The notes under the pieces: generated by a model | The model's database searches: none | Seen by the model: only the letters and a program-made list of their open reading frames with translations | What the model was told of the DNA's origin: nothing | From: Spirochaetaceae bacterium | Lineage (GTDB): Bacteria; Myxococcota_A; UBA9160; UBA4427 | DNA length: 64,000 nt | NCBI GenBank assembly: GCA_020632655.1 | Contig: JACKFD010000017.1 | Coordinates: forward strand, 62,001 to 126,000 | Reading direction: 5' to 3' | Program-made: the position numbers and the translations under genes | Shown: positions 7,437 to 16,350 of the stretch, in pieces | Layout of the letters: the number at the start of each line of letters is the position of its first letter | Numbering within the stretch: the first letter of the stretch is position 1

Positions 7437-9751
7437 AGCGGGAAGGGACCATGGCAGGACGAGACCGGACGGAGCGCACCGCGAAGAGCGGAACGCAGCG
7501 CATTCGGAGCGCGGGCTCGAGTGCTGCTCGAGAATCCTTCTGGGAGCGCCACACGAGCAGCCTGCGAGCCCGCCTGAGGGTACTGATCGTGGCCTTGTTG
7601 ACGGTGGCCTTCGCGGCCGACGCATGGTTCGGGCAGTCGTCCGTGCGGCGCGCGCTGGTCGAGGATCGGGTCGAGCGCCTGCGCGGCGACGTCTCGAACG
7701 AGGCGGCGCGGATCGAAGCCTTCCTCGAGGCGCGTCGGCGCGATCTCGAGCTGGTGATGCGTCCCTGGTCCGTGTCGGAATCGGAGGGTCCCGGCGGGTT
7801 GGAGGCTGCGTCGGAAAAGGGCTGTACGGCCGCGCGCGCGGCGATCGCCGCCCGGATCGCGGTCGCCCTGCTCGAGGTCGAGGAGTCCGATCGTGCGATC
7901 CGGCTCGTCGACGAGGACGGGCGCGACTGCGTCGGGTTCGCTCGCGACGGTGCGGCCGTCGGCGCTGCGCCCGGGTTGGATGACGACGAACGGGCGGCCC
8001 TCTTCTCGCGGGTGCGCGGCTCGCAGGGACGGGCGTCGGTCTGGCTGCTCGGCGCGAACGGCGCGGTTTCGATCCGACTCGTCATGCCCGTCGAACCGAT
8101 CGATCGCACGCGGCTGCTCGCCGTGCTGGACGTCGCCGGCCCGGGTCTCGCGTCGACCGCGTCGGTTCCGGCCTCGGCGGTCACCTCCTGGCTCGTCGAC
8201 GACGAGCAGCGTGTGGTCCCGACCGGCCCGTTCGGCACGGCGGGGGAGCGCGAGGCCGCAGGGCGCGTTCTGGAGGCGGTGCGGAGCGGCGATCCGACGC
8301 AGCGCGAAGGCCTCGTCGAGGCGGGGGATCGACTCTACCTGTACGCGCCCGTTCGTCCGCCGGGCGCGCCGACGGGGCCGGTCTGGTCCCTGGCTCAGGT
8401 CGTCGAGCGCAGCGCGCTGGTCCCGGACCCGAGCGCATTCGACGCTCGCGGGCTCCTGATCCTGTGCGCGCTCTTCCTCGGACTCGTGGTGATCGCCGAC
8501 GGGACGATCCGACGCATCCTCGCGGCGCCGCTCGAGCGTTGCTGCGAGGTGATCGAGAGTCTCGCCTCGGGCAATCTGGATCTGCGGATCGCGGCGGCCG
8601 GGCCCGACGAGCTGCGACGGATCTCGTCGGGCCTCGCGAGGTTGGTCGCACACTTCTCGAGCGTCCTCGGTCAGGTCTCGGCGACGTCGGCCGAGGTCGC
8701 CGTCGGCAGCCAGGAGGTCGCTCGATCGAGCCGGTCGCTCTCGGAGAATGCGAGCCAGTCGGCGGCGTCGCTCGAAGAGATGAGCGCGACGATGGAGGAG
8801 ATGGCGAGTCGCACGCGACAGAATGCGGACAACGCCCAGGAGGCGATGAACCTGGCCGCCGCGGCGCGCGCCGACGCCGAGGCCGGCGACGAGCAGATGA
8901 AGTCCATGGTCGAGTCGATGCGTGAGATCGACGAGGCCAGTCAGAACATCTCCCGGATCATCAAGGTCATCGACGAGATCGCGTTCCAGACGAACCTCCT
9001 GGCCTTGAACGCAGCCGTCGAGGCGGCTCGGGCCGGTCAGCACGGAAAGGGCTTCGCGGTCGTCGCCGAAGAGGTGCGCAATCTCGCGGAGCGGAGTGCC
9101 GAGGCCGCTCGGGAGACGACGGAGCTGATCGAAGGCTCCGCCGAGAAGGTCGATCAGGGGCGTCGGACCGCGGAGCGCATGGCGGAGTCGCTCTCCTCGA
9201 TCGTCGCATCGATCGGTCGCTCGGCCGACCTGGTATCGGAGATCGCCGTCGCGAGCAGCGAGCAGGCCGAAGGCATCAGCCAGATGAACTCGGGTCTCGC
9301 CCAGGTCGATCGCGTCACCCAGCAGAACACCTACGCCGCCGACGAGATGTCGCGTGCGGCCCAGGAACTCGAGTGTCAGGCCGCCGGTGTACGAGGCGCC
9401 CTGAGTGGCTTCGTCCTTCCGGCGGGTGCCGACGGCGATGGCTGGGATGGGTCGGCGGCCGAGCGGCCGTCCTCGAGCGCCGTTGCGGGCGGGCGCGAGG
9501 AGTCGGACGCGGGCGGGTCCGGGAGCGGCGTCGTGGAGGAGTCGTCGTCGGCGTTCGACGACGAAGACGATGTCCAGGCGGATGGCTGGGGGGCACGGCC
9601 GACGAACGTCGACACCCCCGACCTGTCCGACTGGGGCGAGCCCGCGGCCCCGCATCGATCGAGCGCGACGCGCTCGGATCCGGACGATTCGGACGGCGGG
9701 AGTCGGCATTCGGGCACGGAGCTCGATGATGCGGAGTTCGGTCGGTACTAG
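7433..9751 (+). CDS. Methyl-accepting chemotaxis protein 1, with disordered tail ending EFGRY
   Basis: 772 aa membrane receptor. TM1 is near 48-65, a periplasmic sensor of ~275 residues follows without a recognised domain, TM2 is near 342-358 (LLILCALFLGLVVIA), then HAMP, then the signalling domain with the hairpin signature IDEIAFQTNLLALNAAVEAA. The last ~110 residues are Ser/Asp/Gly-rich and end in EFGRY, which fits the x-aromatic-x2-aromatic pattern of C-terminal CheR-tethering pentapeptides. ATG 7433 overlaps the cheW stop; ATG 7451, preceded by GGGAAGGGA, is an equally good start. The neighbouring cheR (9790) is the natural tethered partner. The ligand is unknown. Confidence 0.93.
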   Translation: MKREGTMAGRDRTERTAKSGTQRIRSAGSSAARESFWERHTSSLRARLRVLIVALLTVAFAADAWFGQSSVRRALVEDRVERLRGDVSNEAARIEAFLEARRRDLELVMRPWSVSESEGPGGLEAASEKGCTAARAAIAARIAVALLEVEESDRAIRLVDEDGRDCVGFARDGAAVGAAPGLDDDERAALFSRVRGSQGRASVWLLGANGAVSIRLVMPVEPIDRTRLLAVLDVAGPGLASTASVPASAVTSWLVDDEQRVVPTGPFGTAGEREAAGRVLEAVRSGDPTQREGLVEAGDRLYLYAPVRPPGAPTGPVWSLAQVVERSALVPDPSAFDARGLLILCALFLGLVVIADGTIRRILAAPLERCCEVIESLASGNLDLRIAAAGPDELRRISSGLARLVAHFSSVLGQVSATSAEVAVGSQEVARSSRSLSENASQSAASLEEMSATMEEMASRTRQNADNAQEAMNLAAAARADAEAGDEQMKSMVESMREIDEASQNISRIIKVIDEIAFQTNLLALNAAVEAARAGQHGKGFAVVAEEVRNLAERSAEAARETTELIEGSAEKVDQGRRTAERMAESLSSIVASIGRSADLVSEIAVASSEQAEGISQMNSGLAQVDRVTQQNTYAADEMSRAAQELECQAAGVRGALSGFVLPAGADGDGWDGSAAERPSSSAVAGGREESDAGGSGSGVVEESSSAFDDEDDVQADGWGARPTNVDTPDLSDWGEPAAPHRSSATRSDPDDSDGGSRHSGTELDDAEFGRY

Positions 9752-9789
9752 GGACCGTCGCGAGACGGGAAGGATCGAGACGTCCATTC

Positions 9790-10638
9790 ATGGACCCGGG
9801 TGACCACAGACGCATTCGCGCCTTGATCCAGCGTGAGCTCGGCATCACCCTGGGCGAGGACAAGTCGACGCTCATCACGTCGCGTCTGCGCCACCTCGTC
9901 GAGAAGTACGCGCTCTCGAGCATGGACGATTACGTCGACTGGCTGGAGTCGCATCGCGATGCCGCCGCGCTCGGCGAGCTGGCGGATGCGATCTCGACGA
10001 ATCACACCTTCTTCTATCGCGAGTCGGCGCACTTCGAGTGCATGGCCCAGCGTGTGCTGCCCGAGGTCGTCGAGCGTCTGCGCGCGCGCAACCGATTCGA
10101 CCTCCGGGTCTGGTGCGCGGCCAGCTCCACGGGACAGGAGCCCTACGTGCTCGCGATGATCATCGACGAGCTCCTCCGCAACGAGGCCAACCGATGGCGG
10201 GCGGGCCTGCTCGCGACCGACGTCTCCCAGGAGGCGCTCGACGTCGCACGGCGAGGGGAGTACGCGGCGGACGCCGTGTCCGTGCTCCCCGAGCGATGGG
10301 TGAAGCGCTACTTCGAGCCCATCGACGAGGGCAGGATGCGGATCGTCGAGTCGCTCCGGCGCGAGGTCACCTTTCGAAGGCTCAACCTGATGCGTCCCAG
10401 CTATCCCTTCCAGTCCCGGTTCGACGTCGTCTTCTGTCGGAACGTCATGATCTACTTCTCCGCAGAGATCCGAAGGGCCGTCGCGTCCCGGATCTACGAC
10501 GTCATGAGCGAAGGGGGATACCTCTTCCTCGGGCTCTCCGAGACGCTCGAACGAGGCGCGACCGAGTTCCGTTTCGTGGGACCGGGAATCTTCCAGAAGC
10601 CGATGAGAAGCGGCTCCGTCATCGCAGGAGAAGAATGA
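9790..10638 (+). CDS. cheR: CheR chemoreceptor methyltransferase (copy 2)
   Basis: 282 aa. N-terminal helical domain with STNHTFFYRE near residues 73-82, SAM-binding motif CAASSTGQEPYV near 112-123, ATDVSQEALD, and FCRNVMIYFSAE in the C-terminal part: a complete CheR. It follows the mcp by 38 bp and ends one base before cheB, forming the second cheR-cheB pair of the window. It differs substantially from copy 1, so the two are not a recent duplication. Because the upstream receptor has a tethering-type C-terminus, this copy is the better candidate for a tail-binding CheR; that is an inference. Confidence 0.94.
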   Translation: MDPGDHRRIRALIQRELGITLGEDKSTLITSRLRHLVEKYALSSMDDYVDWLESHRDAAALGELADAISTNHTFFYRESAHFECMAQRVLPEVVERLRARNRFDLRVWCAASSTGQEPYVLAMIIDELLRNEANRWRAGLLATDVSQEALDVARRGEYAADAVSVLPERWVKRYFEPIDEGRMRIVESLRREVTFRRLNLMRPSYPFQSRFDVVFCRNVMIYFSAEIRRAVASRIYDVMSEGGYLFLGLSETLERGATEFRFVGPGIFQKPMRSGSVIAGEE

Positions 10639-10639
10639 G

Positions 10640-11695
10640 ATGGGCCGTCCCGTACGTGTCCTGGTGGTCGACGACTCGGCCTTCGTGCGCAAGCGCCTCT
10701 CGATCGGGCTCGAGGCGGATCCCGACATCGAGGTCGTGGGTGCCGCCGAGGACGCCTTCGTCGCCAAGCGGATGCTCGACGAGCTCGAGGTGGACGTGAT
10801 GACGCTCGACGTCGAGATGCCCGGGCTGAACGGGCTCGACTTCCTGCGCCGCCTGATGGGCGTACGGCCGCTGCCGGTCGTCATGGTCAGCTCGCTCACG
10901 CAGGAAGGGGCCGGGGCGACGCTGGCCTGTCTGGCGGCGGGCGCAGTCGACTTCGTGGCAAAGCCGAGCGGCCCCGGCGAGGCCGAGGGCGAGTTCCTGA
11001 CGACGTTGCGGTCGAAGATCCATACGGCCGCCGCGGCGAATCTCGCGGCCGTTCGGCATGGCATCGCGTCGGGCGGCGGCGCTCGGCTCGTCGCCCCGAT
11101 CTCGTCCGATCGGATGACGCTCTGCATCGGGGCCTCGACCGGTGGCCCCGAGGCGCTGGCCCAGGTGCTCGAGCGGATGCCCGCGGATGCGCCGGCGACG
11201 CTGATCGTCCAGCACATGCCGGGGCGCTACACGCCACGGCTCGCCCAGCAGCTCGACCGCATCTGTGCGATGGAGGTGCGGGAGGCGCGGACGGGGGATC
11301 GCCTCGAGCGGGGTCGCGTCCTCCTCGCACCGGGTGGCTACCAGATGCGGCTGCTCGCCGGCTCGGACGGCGTCTCGATCTGCTGCACCGACGAGGAGAA
11401 GGTCAACGGTCACAGCCCCAGCGTCGACGTCCTCTTCACGAGTGCGGCACGGGTGCTCGGCCCGAATTGCGTCGCGGTCGTGATGACGGGAATGGGCGAA
11501 GACGGGGCGAGAGGTCTCGCGGCGCTCCGGGCTGCCGGTGCACGCACCTTCGCCCAGGACCGCGAGACCAGCGTCGTGTTCGGCATGCCGAAGGCCGCGC
11601 AGGCGGCGGGGGGTGCGGAGCGACTCGTTCCGCTCGGGAAGATCGCCGAGACGTTGATCGGGATGGCGGACCCCGCGGAGGCGAAGGGTGGCTGA
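10640..11695 (+). CDS. cheB: CheB receptor methylesterase/deamidase, complete
   Basis: 351 aa. The receiver domain (1-125) has D11/D12, phosphoacceptor D57 (TLDVEM) and K108 (AKPS). A linker follows, then the esterase domain (~160-345) with the catalytic triad S166 (GASTGG), H192 (QHMPGRYT) and D288 (TGMGEDG). CheA phosphorylates the receiver to activate demethylation. It is one base downstream of cheR, and its end overlaps the GTG of cheD by 8 bp. All active residues are present, in contrast to the cut copy at the window's left edge, of which only the last part can be judged. Confidence 0.96.
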   Translation: MGRPVRVLVVDDSAFVRKRLSIGLEADPDIEVVGAAEDAFVAKRMLDELEVDVMTLDVEMPGLNGLDFLRRLMGVRPLPVVMVSSLTQEGAGATLACLAAGAVDFVAKPSGPGEAEGEFLTTLRSKIHTAAAANLAAVRHGIASGGGARLVAPISSDRMTLCIGASTGGPEALAQVLERMPADAPATLIVQHMPGRYTPRLAQQLDRICAMEVREARTGDRLERGRVLLAPGGYQMRLLAGSDGVSICCTDEEKVNGHSPSVDVLFTSAARVLGPNCVAVVMTGMGEDGARGLAALRAAGARTFAQDRETSVVFGMPKAAQAAGGAERLVPLGKIAETLIGMADPAEAKGG

Positions 11696-12176
11696 TCGGG
11701 TGATCGGAGTCGGTGAGCTCGACGTCGTCCACGCCCCGGGCGACGTGATCAAGACCTTCGCCCTGGGCTCGTGCGTCGCCGCCGTGCTCATGGATCCGAA
11801 GGTCCGGTTGATCGGCATGGTGCACGTCGCGCTGCCCGACTCTGCGACCAATCCCGAGCGCGCGAAGAGCAGTCCGGGCTACTTCGCCGATACGGGCATC
11901 CCCGCCCTGCTCGACCGGATGGTCGACGCCGGCATGCGTCGTGGCGAGACCGATCTGATCGTGAAGCTGATCGGCGGCGCGACGGTCCTCGACATAGGCA
12001 AGCGCTTCGATGTCGGAAGGAAGAACCAGCTCGCCGTCCGCAAGGTCCTCTGGAGCTTCGGGCTCGCCCCGAGGAGCGAGGACGTCGGGGGCACGATCAG
12101 TCGAACGGTCGAAGTCGACGTCGACCAGGGTCGCACGCGGATCAGCTCCGCTCGCAGCGAGCCCTGGGAGATCTAG
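11688..12176 (+). CDS. cheD: CheD receptor glutamine deamidase
   Basis: 162 aa. CheD deamidates receptor glutamines to methylatable glutamates and in several bacteria interacts with CheC-type phosphatases. The catalytic residues are T23, C29 (FALGSCV) and H46 (GMVHVALP), with the same spacing as in characterised CheD. The GTG start overlaps the end of cheB by 8 bp. CheX-type phosphatases are also in the cluster (1707 and 12572), although the CheD-binding partner in known systems is CheC; whether CheD is regulated that way here is open. Confidence 0.94.
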   Translation: MADRVIGVGELDVVHAPGDVIKTFALGSCVAAVLMDPKVRLIGMVHVALPDSATNPERAKSSPGYFADTGIPALLDRMVDAGMRRGETDLIVKLIGGATVLDIGKRFDVGRKNQLAVRKVLWSFGLAPRSEDVGGTISRTVEVDVDQGRTRISSARSEPWEI

Positions 12177-12185
12177 GAGAGCGTC

Positions 12186-12575
12186 ATGAAGTCGATCCTG
12201 GTGGTGGACGACTCGGCCGTGGCGCGGCGGATCGCCGTGAAATGTCTGAGCAGCATCGGCGTCGGGGAGAAGATCCGCGAAGCCCGGAACGGACAGGAGG
12301 CCCTCGACATGATTCGCGAGGAGGCGCCCGACCTGATCCTCGCCGATCTCAACATGCCGGTCCTGGACGGCGTGTCGATGGTCCGGAAGATCAAGGCGAA
12401 TCCCCGGCTGGTCGGCATCCCGGTCATCGTCATCAGCAGCATCCTCGACGACGCCCGGCGCAGGGAGCTGCGTGAGCGGGGCGTCGACCACCTGGTCGAG
12501 AAGCCGGTGTCGCCGCCGCTGCTCGCGGCCGCCGTCGAGGAGATCCGCGAGCGGCAGGAGGCCGAGGAGCGATGA
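12186..12575 (+). CDS. cheY: CheY-like single-domain response regulator (copy 2)
   Basis: 129 aa receiver with D8/D9, phosphoacceptor D54 (LADLNMP), switch residues in ISSI (84-85) and K106 (VEKPVS), so phosphotransfer should work. It is 9 bp downstream of cheD, and its stop overlaps the ATG of the following cheX-like gene (ATGA). The last ~10 residues are a short charged tail. Pairing with a CheX-type phosphatase mirrors the cheY-cheX pair at 1289-2186, suggesting two output branches under one CheA. Confidence 0.92.
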   Translation: MKSILVVDDSAVARRIAVKCLSSIGVGEKIREARNGQEALDMIREEAPDLILADLNMPVLDGVSMVRKIKANPRLVGIPVIVISSILDDARRRELRERGVDHLVEKPVSPPLLAAAVEEIRERQEAEER

Positions 12576-13021
12576 AGCTCACACTCGACGACGTCTTCGA
12601 CGGGATCCTGGGGGATTCGCTCGAGGGTATGGCCTTCACGATCTGCGATCGATCGGAGGACCAGGACTTCGACTGGGAGGACGAGAGCCGACTCTGGTCG
12701 AGCATCGATCTCCTCTCGCCCGGCTCCGGTCGACTGGTGCTGGTCACGGATCCCGAAACGGCGAAGAGCCTCGCCCGCTCCGTCACGGGGGAGCAGACCA
12801 CCGACGAGGCGACGGAGCTCGCCGTGTTGGAAGAGCTGACGAACGCGATCGGCGGTCGCTGGCTGGCCGCGCTCGAGACGACGGGAGCGGAGACGCAGCT
12901 CGGTCTGCCCAAATCCGGTCGTGGGTCGCTGCGCCCGGGTGAGGACGCGATGGCCTGTGTATACGAGGTGGACGCGGGGCGTCTCGGCGTGCTCCTGGCT
13001 TCGCTGCAAGGAGGCGGCTGA
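12572..13021 (+). CDS. CheX-like chemotaxis phosphatase (copy 2)
   Basis: 149 aa. The helix LEELTNAIGGRW carries the E-x-x-N phosphatase signature at E88-N91, as in CheX/CheC. The remainder has alternating strand and helix segments of the size expected, but low similarity to the first copy. The ATG overlaps the upstream cheY stop by 4 bp, and its own stop overlaps the next ATG by one base (TGATG), which argues for strict co-translation. It probably dephosphorylates the CheY at 12186-12575. Residues 25-50 form an acidic segment that is unusual for the family. Confidence 0.72.
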   Translation: MKLTLDDVFDGILGDSLEGMAFTICDRSEDQDFDWEDESRLWSSIDLLSPGSGRLVLVTDPETAKSLARSVTGEQTTDEATELAVLEELTNAIGGRWLAALETTGAETQLGLPKSGRGSLRPGEDAMACVYEVDAGRLGVLLASLQGGG

Positions 13022-13887
13022 TGCGATCGATCGATCGGAGGCGGATCGACGACGCGATCCGCGGACTCGCTCCGCTCTCGAATACGGCCGCCTCGATCCT
13101 CGAGCAGCTCGAGGCCCGGAGCTGCTCCCTCGCGGACCTCCGGGAGATCATCGAGTGCGATGCGCCGCTCACGCTTCGTGTCCTGCGCATGGCCAACGTC
13201 TCTGCACACGCCCTCGCGGAACGCGTCGAGACCGTCGACCGCGCGGTGGCCGTGATCGGCGAGCGGGCCCTCGTCAGCGTCGCCCTCGCGAGCGGTGCGA
13301 GCAGTCTGCTCTCGGTGCCACTCGAGGGGTACCGACTGAGCGGCGACCAGCTGCTGACGGGAAGCCTGCACGGCGCCGTCGCTGCCCGGCTGCTCGCGGT
13401 GCAGGTGCCGGGGGTGGCCCCGACGCACGCCTTCACGGCCGGTCTGCTCCGGGACGTCGGCAAGGTCGTGATGTCCGCGCTGCTCGCCAAGCGGATGCCG
13501 CGGTCGATGAGCTCGTTCGGGGCGCTGCGCTCGACCCCGGCGAGCGACTTCCTCGAGTCGGAGCGTCAGCTGATCGGGATGGACCATTGCGAGGTCGGCT
13601 ACCTCGTCGCCGATCACTACGGGCTCTCCGCCGCGCAGCACGAGGTCATCGCCCATCATCATCGCCCGTCCATCGCGTCACCCGAACACCAGGAGATCGT
13701 CGACGTCGTCCACGTCGCGGACCTCGTGGCGATGATGGTGGGCGGGGCCGGCGGCGTCGACGAGATGCAGTACCGGTTCGATCACGGCGCCGTCATGCGC
13801 CTCGGTCTCGATCCCGCCCGGCTCGAGTCCTTGATCGTCGAGACGCTGGTCGAGGCCGAGTCCCTGCTCGAGATGCTCCGGGCATGA
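13021..13887 (+). CDS. HDOD-domain protein
   Basis: 288 aa. Matches the HDOD family (an HD-related output domain): an N-terminal helical part with LSNTAASILEQLE and TLRVLRMAN, the AVAVIGERAL segment, FTAGLLRDVGKVV near 140, and DHCEVGYLVADHYGLS with QHEVIAHHH near 190-215. HDOD proteins commonly sit beside receivers in signalling operons; most lack proven hydrolase activity. The start overlaps the preceding stop by one base. Its place between cheX and an mcp suggests that it reads out or tunes the same pathway, but a specific function cannot be assigned. Confidence 0.85.
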   Translation: MRSIDRRRIDDAIRGLAPLSNTAASILEQLEARSCSLADLREIIECDAPLTLRVLRMANVSAHALAERVETVDRAVAVIGERALVSVALASGASSLLSVPLEGYRLSGDQLLTGSLHGAVAARLLAVQVPGVAPTHAFTAGLLRDVGKVVMSALLAKRMPRSMSSFGALRSTPASDFLESERQLIGMDHCEVGYLVADHYGLSAAQHEVIAHHHRPSIASPEHQEIVDVVHVADLVAMMVGGAGGVDEMQYRFDHGAVMRLGLDPARLESLIVETLVEAESLLEMLRA

Positions 13888-13939
13888 GGAGCCGCTCGTG
13901 GAACGAACTCCGGCGCGGACGCGCCTGCTCGGACGAGGA

Positions 13940-16204
13940 ATGAGCATGGCCCCGACTTCTTCCCGATCCGGACTCCGATCGCGCCTGGTCTGGCTGATGA
14001 TCGGCGTCGGCGTACTTCCCGCCCTGGTCGTTGCGATCGTGGGATGGGCGCGGACGCACCAGTCGCTCGAGGAGGCCGCGAAGGACGCCGAGCTCGCGCT
14101 GCTCGACCGGGCGCAAAGCGGCCTCGAAGGCGAGGTCGAAGCGCGTCGCCTCGCACTCGAGGACTACTTCCATCTCCTCGAGGATCAGGTGCGCACGTTC
14201 TCCGAGAACGAGATGGTGGTCGAGGCGATGCGCGAGCTGCCGGGCGCAGTCGGGCGCTTCCGCCGGGAGGCGCGTGACCAGCTGCCTTCGTTCGAGACCA
14301 TGCGCGCTTCGCTGCGCCGCTTCTACGTCGAGGAGTTCGGCGGGGAGTACAGGGACCGGAACGGCCGCGACGTCGATTGGGGGCGCATCGTGGACGGTCT
14401 GGACGAGGACACGATCACGCTCCAGTACGCGTACATCGCAGCCAATCCGAATCCATTGGGGGCGAAGCTCGCGCTCGACGCCGACGCCCGCCGCACCCAC
14501 TACAACGACCTTCACGCGACCCTGCACCCCATCGTCCGGAGCTACCTCGAGCGCTTCGGCTACTACGACATCTTCCTGGTGGACGCGGAGACCGGTCGCG
14601 TCGTGTACTCGGTCTTCAAGGAGCTCGACTACGCGACCTCGCTCGTCGATGGACCCTACGCGGAATCGAATCTCGCCGAGGTGTTCCGGAGGACGACCGC
14701 GGCAACGGCCGCGGACGCGGTCGCCATGGTGGACTTCGCCCGCTATGCGCCGTCCTACGAGTCGCCGGCGAGCTTCCTCGCGAGTCCGATCTTCGACGGC
14801 GGGAAGCGGATCGGCGCCGCGATCTTCCAGGTCCCGCTCGATCGCATCTCGGAGATCATGAGCACGCGAGCCGGACTGGGGGAGACGGGCGAGGTCTTCG
14901 TCGTCGGGCCCGATCGGCTGCTGCGATCCGACTCCTACGTCGATCCCACGCGATACAGCGTCGCTGCGGCCTTCGCCGAGCCGGACGCGCGGCGGATCCC
15001 CGAGGCCCTGGTCGCGGACGCGCTGGGAGGCGGGCGCGGAACGCGCATCGGCCGAAGCATCCACGATCGCGAGGTGATCACCGCCTTTGCCCCCGCTCGC
15101 GTCGGTGCCTTCGTCTGGGCCGTGATCGCCGACATCGGCCTCGGGGAGGCGCTCGAGCCCGTCGCGCAGCTGCGTTCGGATTCGGCCCGAGCGGAGCGCC
15201 AGGCCGCGCTCTGGACGGTCGCGGCGCTGGTCGTGCTCGCGATCGTCGTCGTCCTGTTGGCGCGCGTCCTGGCCGGACGGGTCTCCGGCCCGATCCTCGA
15301 TGCGGTCGGGGTGCTGGATCGTGCGGCGGATGGGGACCTCCGCATGCGCGTCGCGGAAGACGGCGTCGGAGAGCTCGCACGGATGGGTGCGGCGATGAAC
15401 CGGATGCTCGAAGGGCTGAACGAGGTGTTGGTCGAGGTTCGTGGCTCCGCCCACGAGGTCTCGCAGACGAGCGAGCAGTTCGCGGTCACGAGCCGCGATC
15501 TCTCCCGGAACGCGGAGCGCTCGTCGGACTCGGTGCAGATGATCGCGTCCACGATCGAGGAGATCTCCAGCCAGACCGAGCAGAGTGCGGGGCACGCCGA
15601 GGAGGCGATGCGACTCGCGAGCGAGGCGAGCGAGCTCGGCGAGGCCGGCGACGAGCGGATGAAGGAGATGCTCGAGGCGATGCAGGCGATCGACGACGCG
15701 TCGGTCAGCATCTCGCGGATCATCAAGGTCATCGACGAGATCGCCTTCCAGACGAACCTGCTCGCGCTCAACGCCGCGGTCGAGGCGGCGCGCGCCGGTG
15801 CCCACGGCAAGGGCTTCGCCGTGGTCGCAGAGGAGGTGCGCAGCCTCGCCGAGCGGAGCGCCGAGGCCGCCCGCGAGACGACGGAGCTGATCGAGGGGGC
15901 GACGGGTCGGGTGGCTCGCGGTCGACAGATCGCCGAGTCGACCGCCGAGTCGCTCTCGCGAATCGTGGAGTCGGTCTCCGAGGCGAGTCAGCTCGTCTCC
16001 CAGATCGCCGCAGCGAGTCGCGAGCAGGCAGACGCGATCGCCCAGGCGAATACGAGCCTCGTCCAGGTCGATGACGTCGCGCGGGACAACGCGTCCGCCT
16101 CGACCGAGATGGCGGCCGCCGCCCGCGCGCTCCGGGAGCGCTCGGCGCGTCTCGAGGAGGCGCTCGGTCGATTTCGCATCCTCGAGCCCGGCTCGGGGGA
16201 TTGA
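13940..16204 (+). CDS. Methyl-accepting chemotaxis protein 2 with large periplasmic sensor
   Basis: 754 aa. TM1 is near 15-36, followed by a ~385-residue periplasmic region compatible with a double-Cache (dCache) sensor (helix-rich start, then YYDIFLVDAETGRVVYSV and GETGEVFVVGPDRLLRSD, typical of Cache repeats). TM2 is near 425-445, then HAMP, then the signalling domain with the same hairpin signature as MCP 1. It ends ILEPGSGD with no tether peptide. ATG 13940 is chosen for the GACGAGGA just upstream; a GTG at 13898 would add 14 residues. The two receptors share methylation-helix sequence but have unrelated sensors. Confidence 0.93.
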   Translation: MSMAPTSSRSGLRSRLVWLMIGVGVLPALVVAIVGWARTHQSLEEAAKDAELALLDRAQSGLEGEVEARRLALEDYFHLLEDQVRTFSENEMVVEAMRELPGAVGRFRREARDQLPSFETMRASLRRFYVEEFGGEYRDRNGRDVDWGRIVDGLDEDTITLQYAYIAANPNPLGAKLALDADARRTHYNDLHATLHPIVRSYLERFGYYDIFLVDAETGRVVYSVFKELDYATSLVDGPYAESNLAEVFRRTTAATAADAVAMVDFARYAPSYESPASFLASPIFDGGKRIGAAIFQVPLDRISEIMSTRAGLGETGEVFVVGPDRLLRSDSYVDPTRYSVAAAFAEPDARRIPEALVADALGGGRGTRIGRSIHDREVITAFAPARVGAFVWAVIADIGLGEALEPVAQLRSDSARAERQAALWTVAALVVLAIVVVLLARVLAGRVSGPILDAVGVLDRAADGDLRMRVAEDGVGELARMGAAMNRMLEGLNEVLVEVRGSAHEVSQTSEQFAVTSRDLSRNAERSSDSVQMIASTIEEISSQTEQSAGHAEEAMRLASEASELGEAGDERMKEMLEAMQAIDDASVSISRIIKVIDEIAFQTNLLALNAAVEAARAGAHGKGFAVVAEEVRSLAERSAEAARETTELIEGATGRVARGRQIAESTAESLSRIVESVSEASQLVSQIAAASREQADAIAQANTSLVQVDDVARDNASASTEMAAAARALRERSARLEEALGRFRILEPGSGD

Positions 16205-16350
16205 CCGATCTCCTCGTCCGGTCCACGCCCGACGCGTGATCGGCTCCGCGACTCGTCGTGCTCGGGGCGTCCTCCGAGAGGACGCGCTTCGCATGCAAGT
16301 CGTCGGCAGGTGCAGCCGAAGCATCCGCGAGATCCAGGCGGAGGGCTCCC

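Noticed and set aside
5595..7625. Long open frame on the minus strand opposite cheA and cheW
   Set aside because: It mirrors the codon bias of the plus-strand genes; it has no family similarity or ribosome-binding site, and cheA/cheW are unambiguous.
7223..9787. 854-codon open frame opposite the first receptor gene
   Set aside because: Same shadow effect; the receptor has full domain structure on the plus strand.
12921..13943. Arg-rich plus-strand frame overlapping the HDOD gene
   Set aside because: Low-complexity translation in the wrong frame; the HDOD protein is clear.
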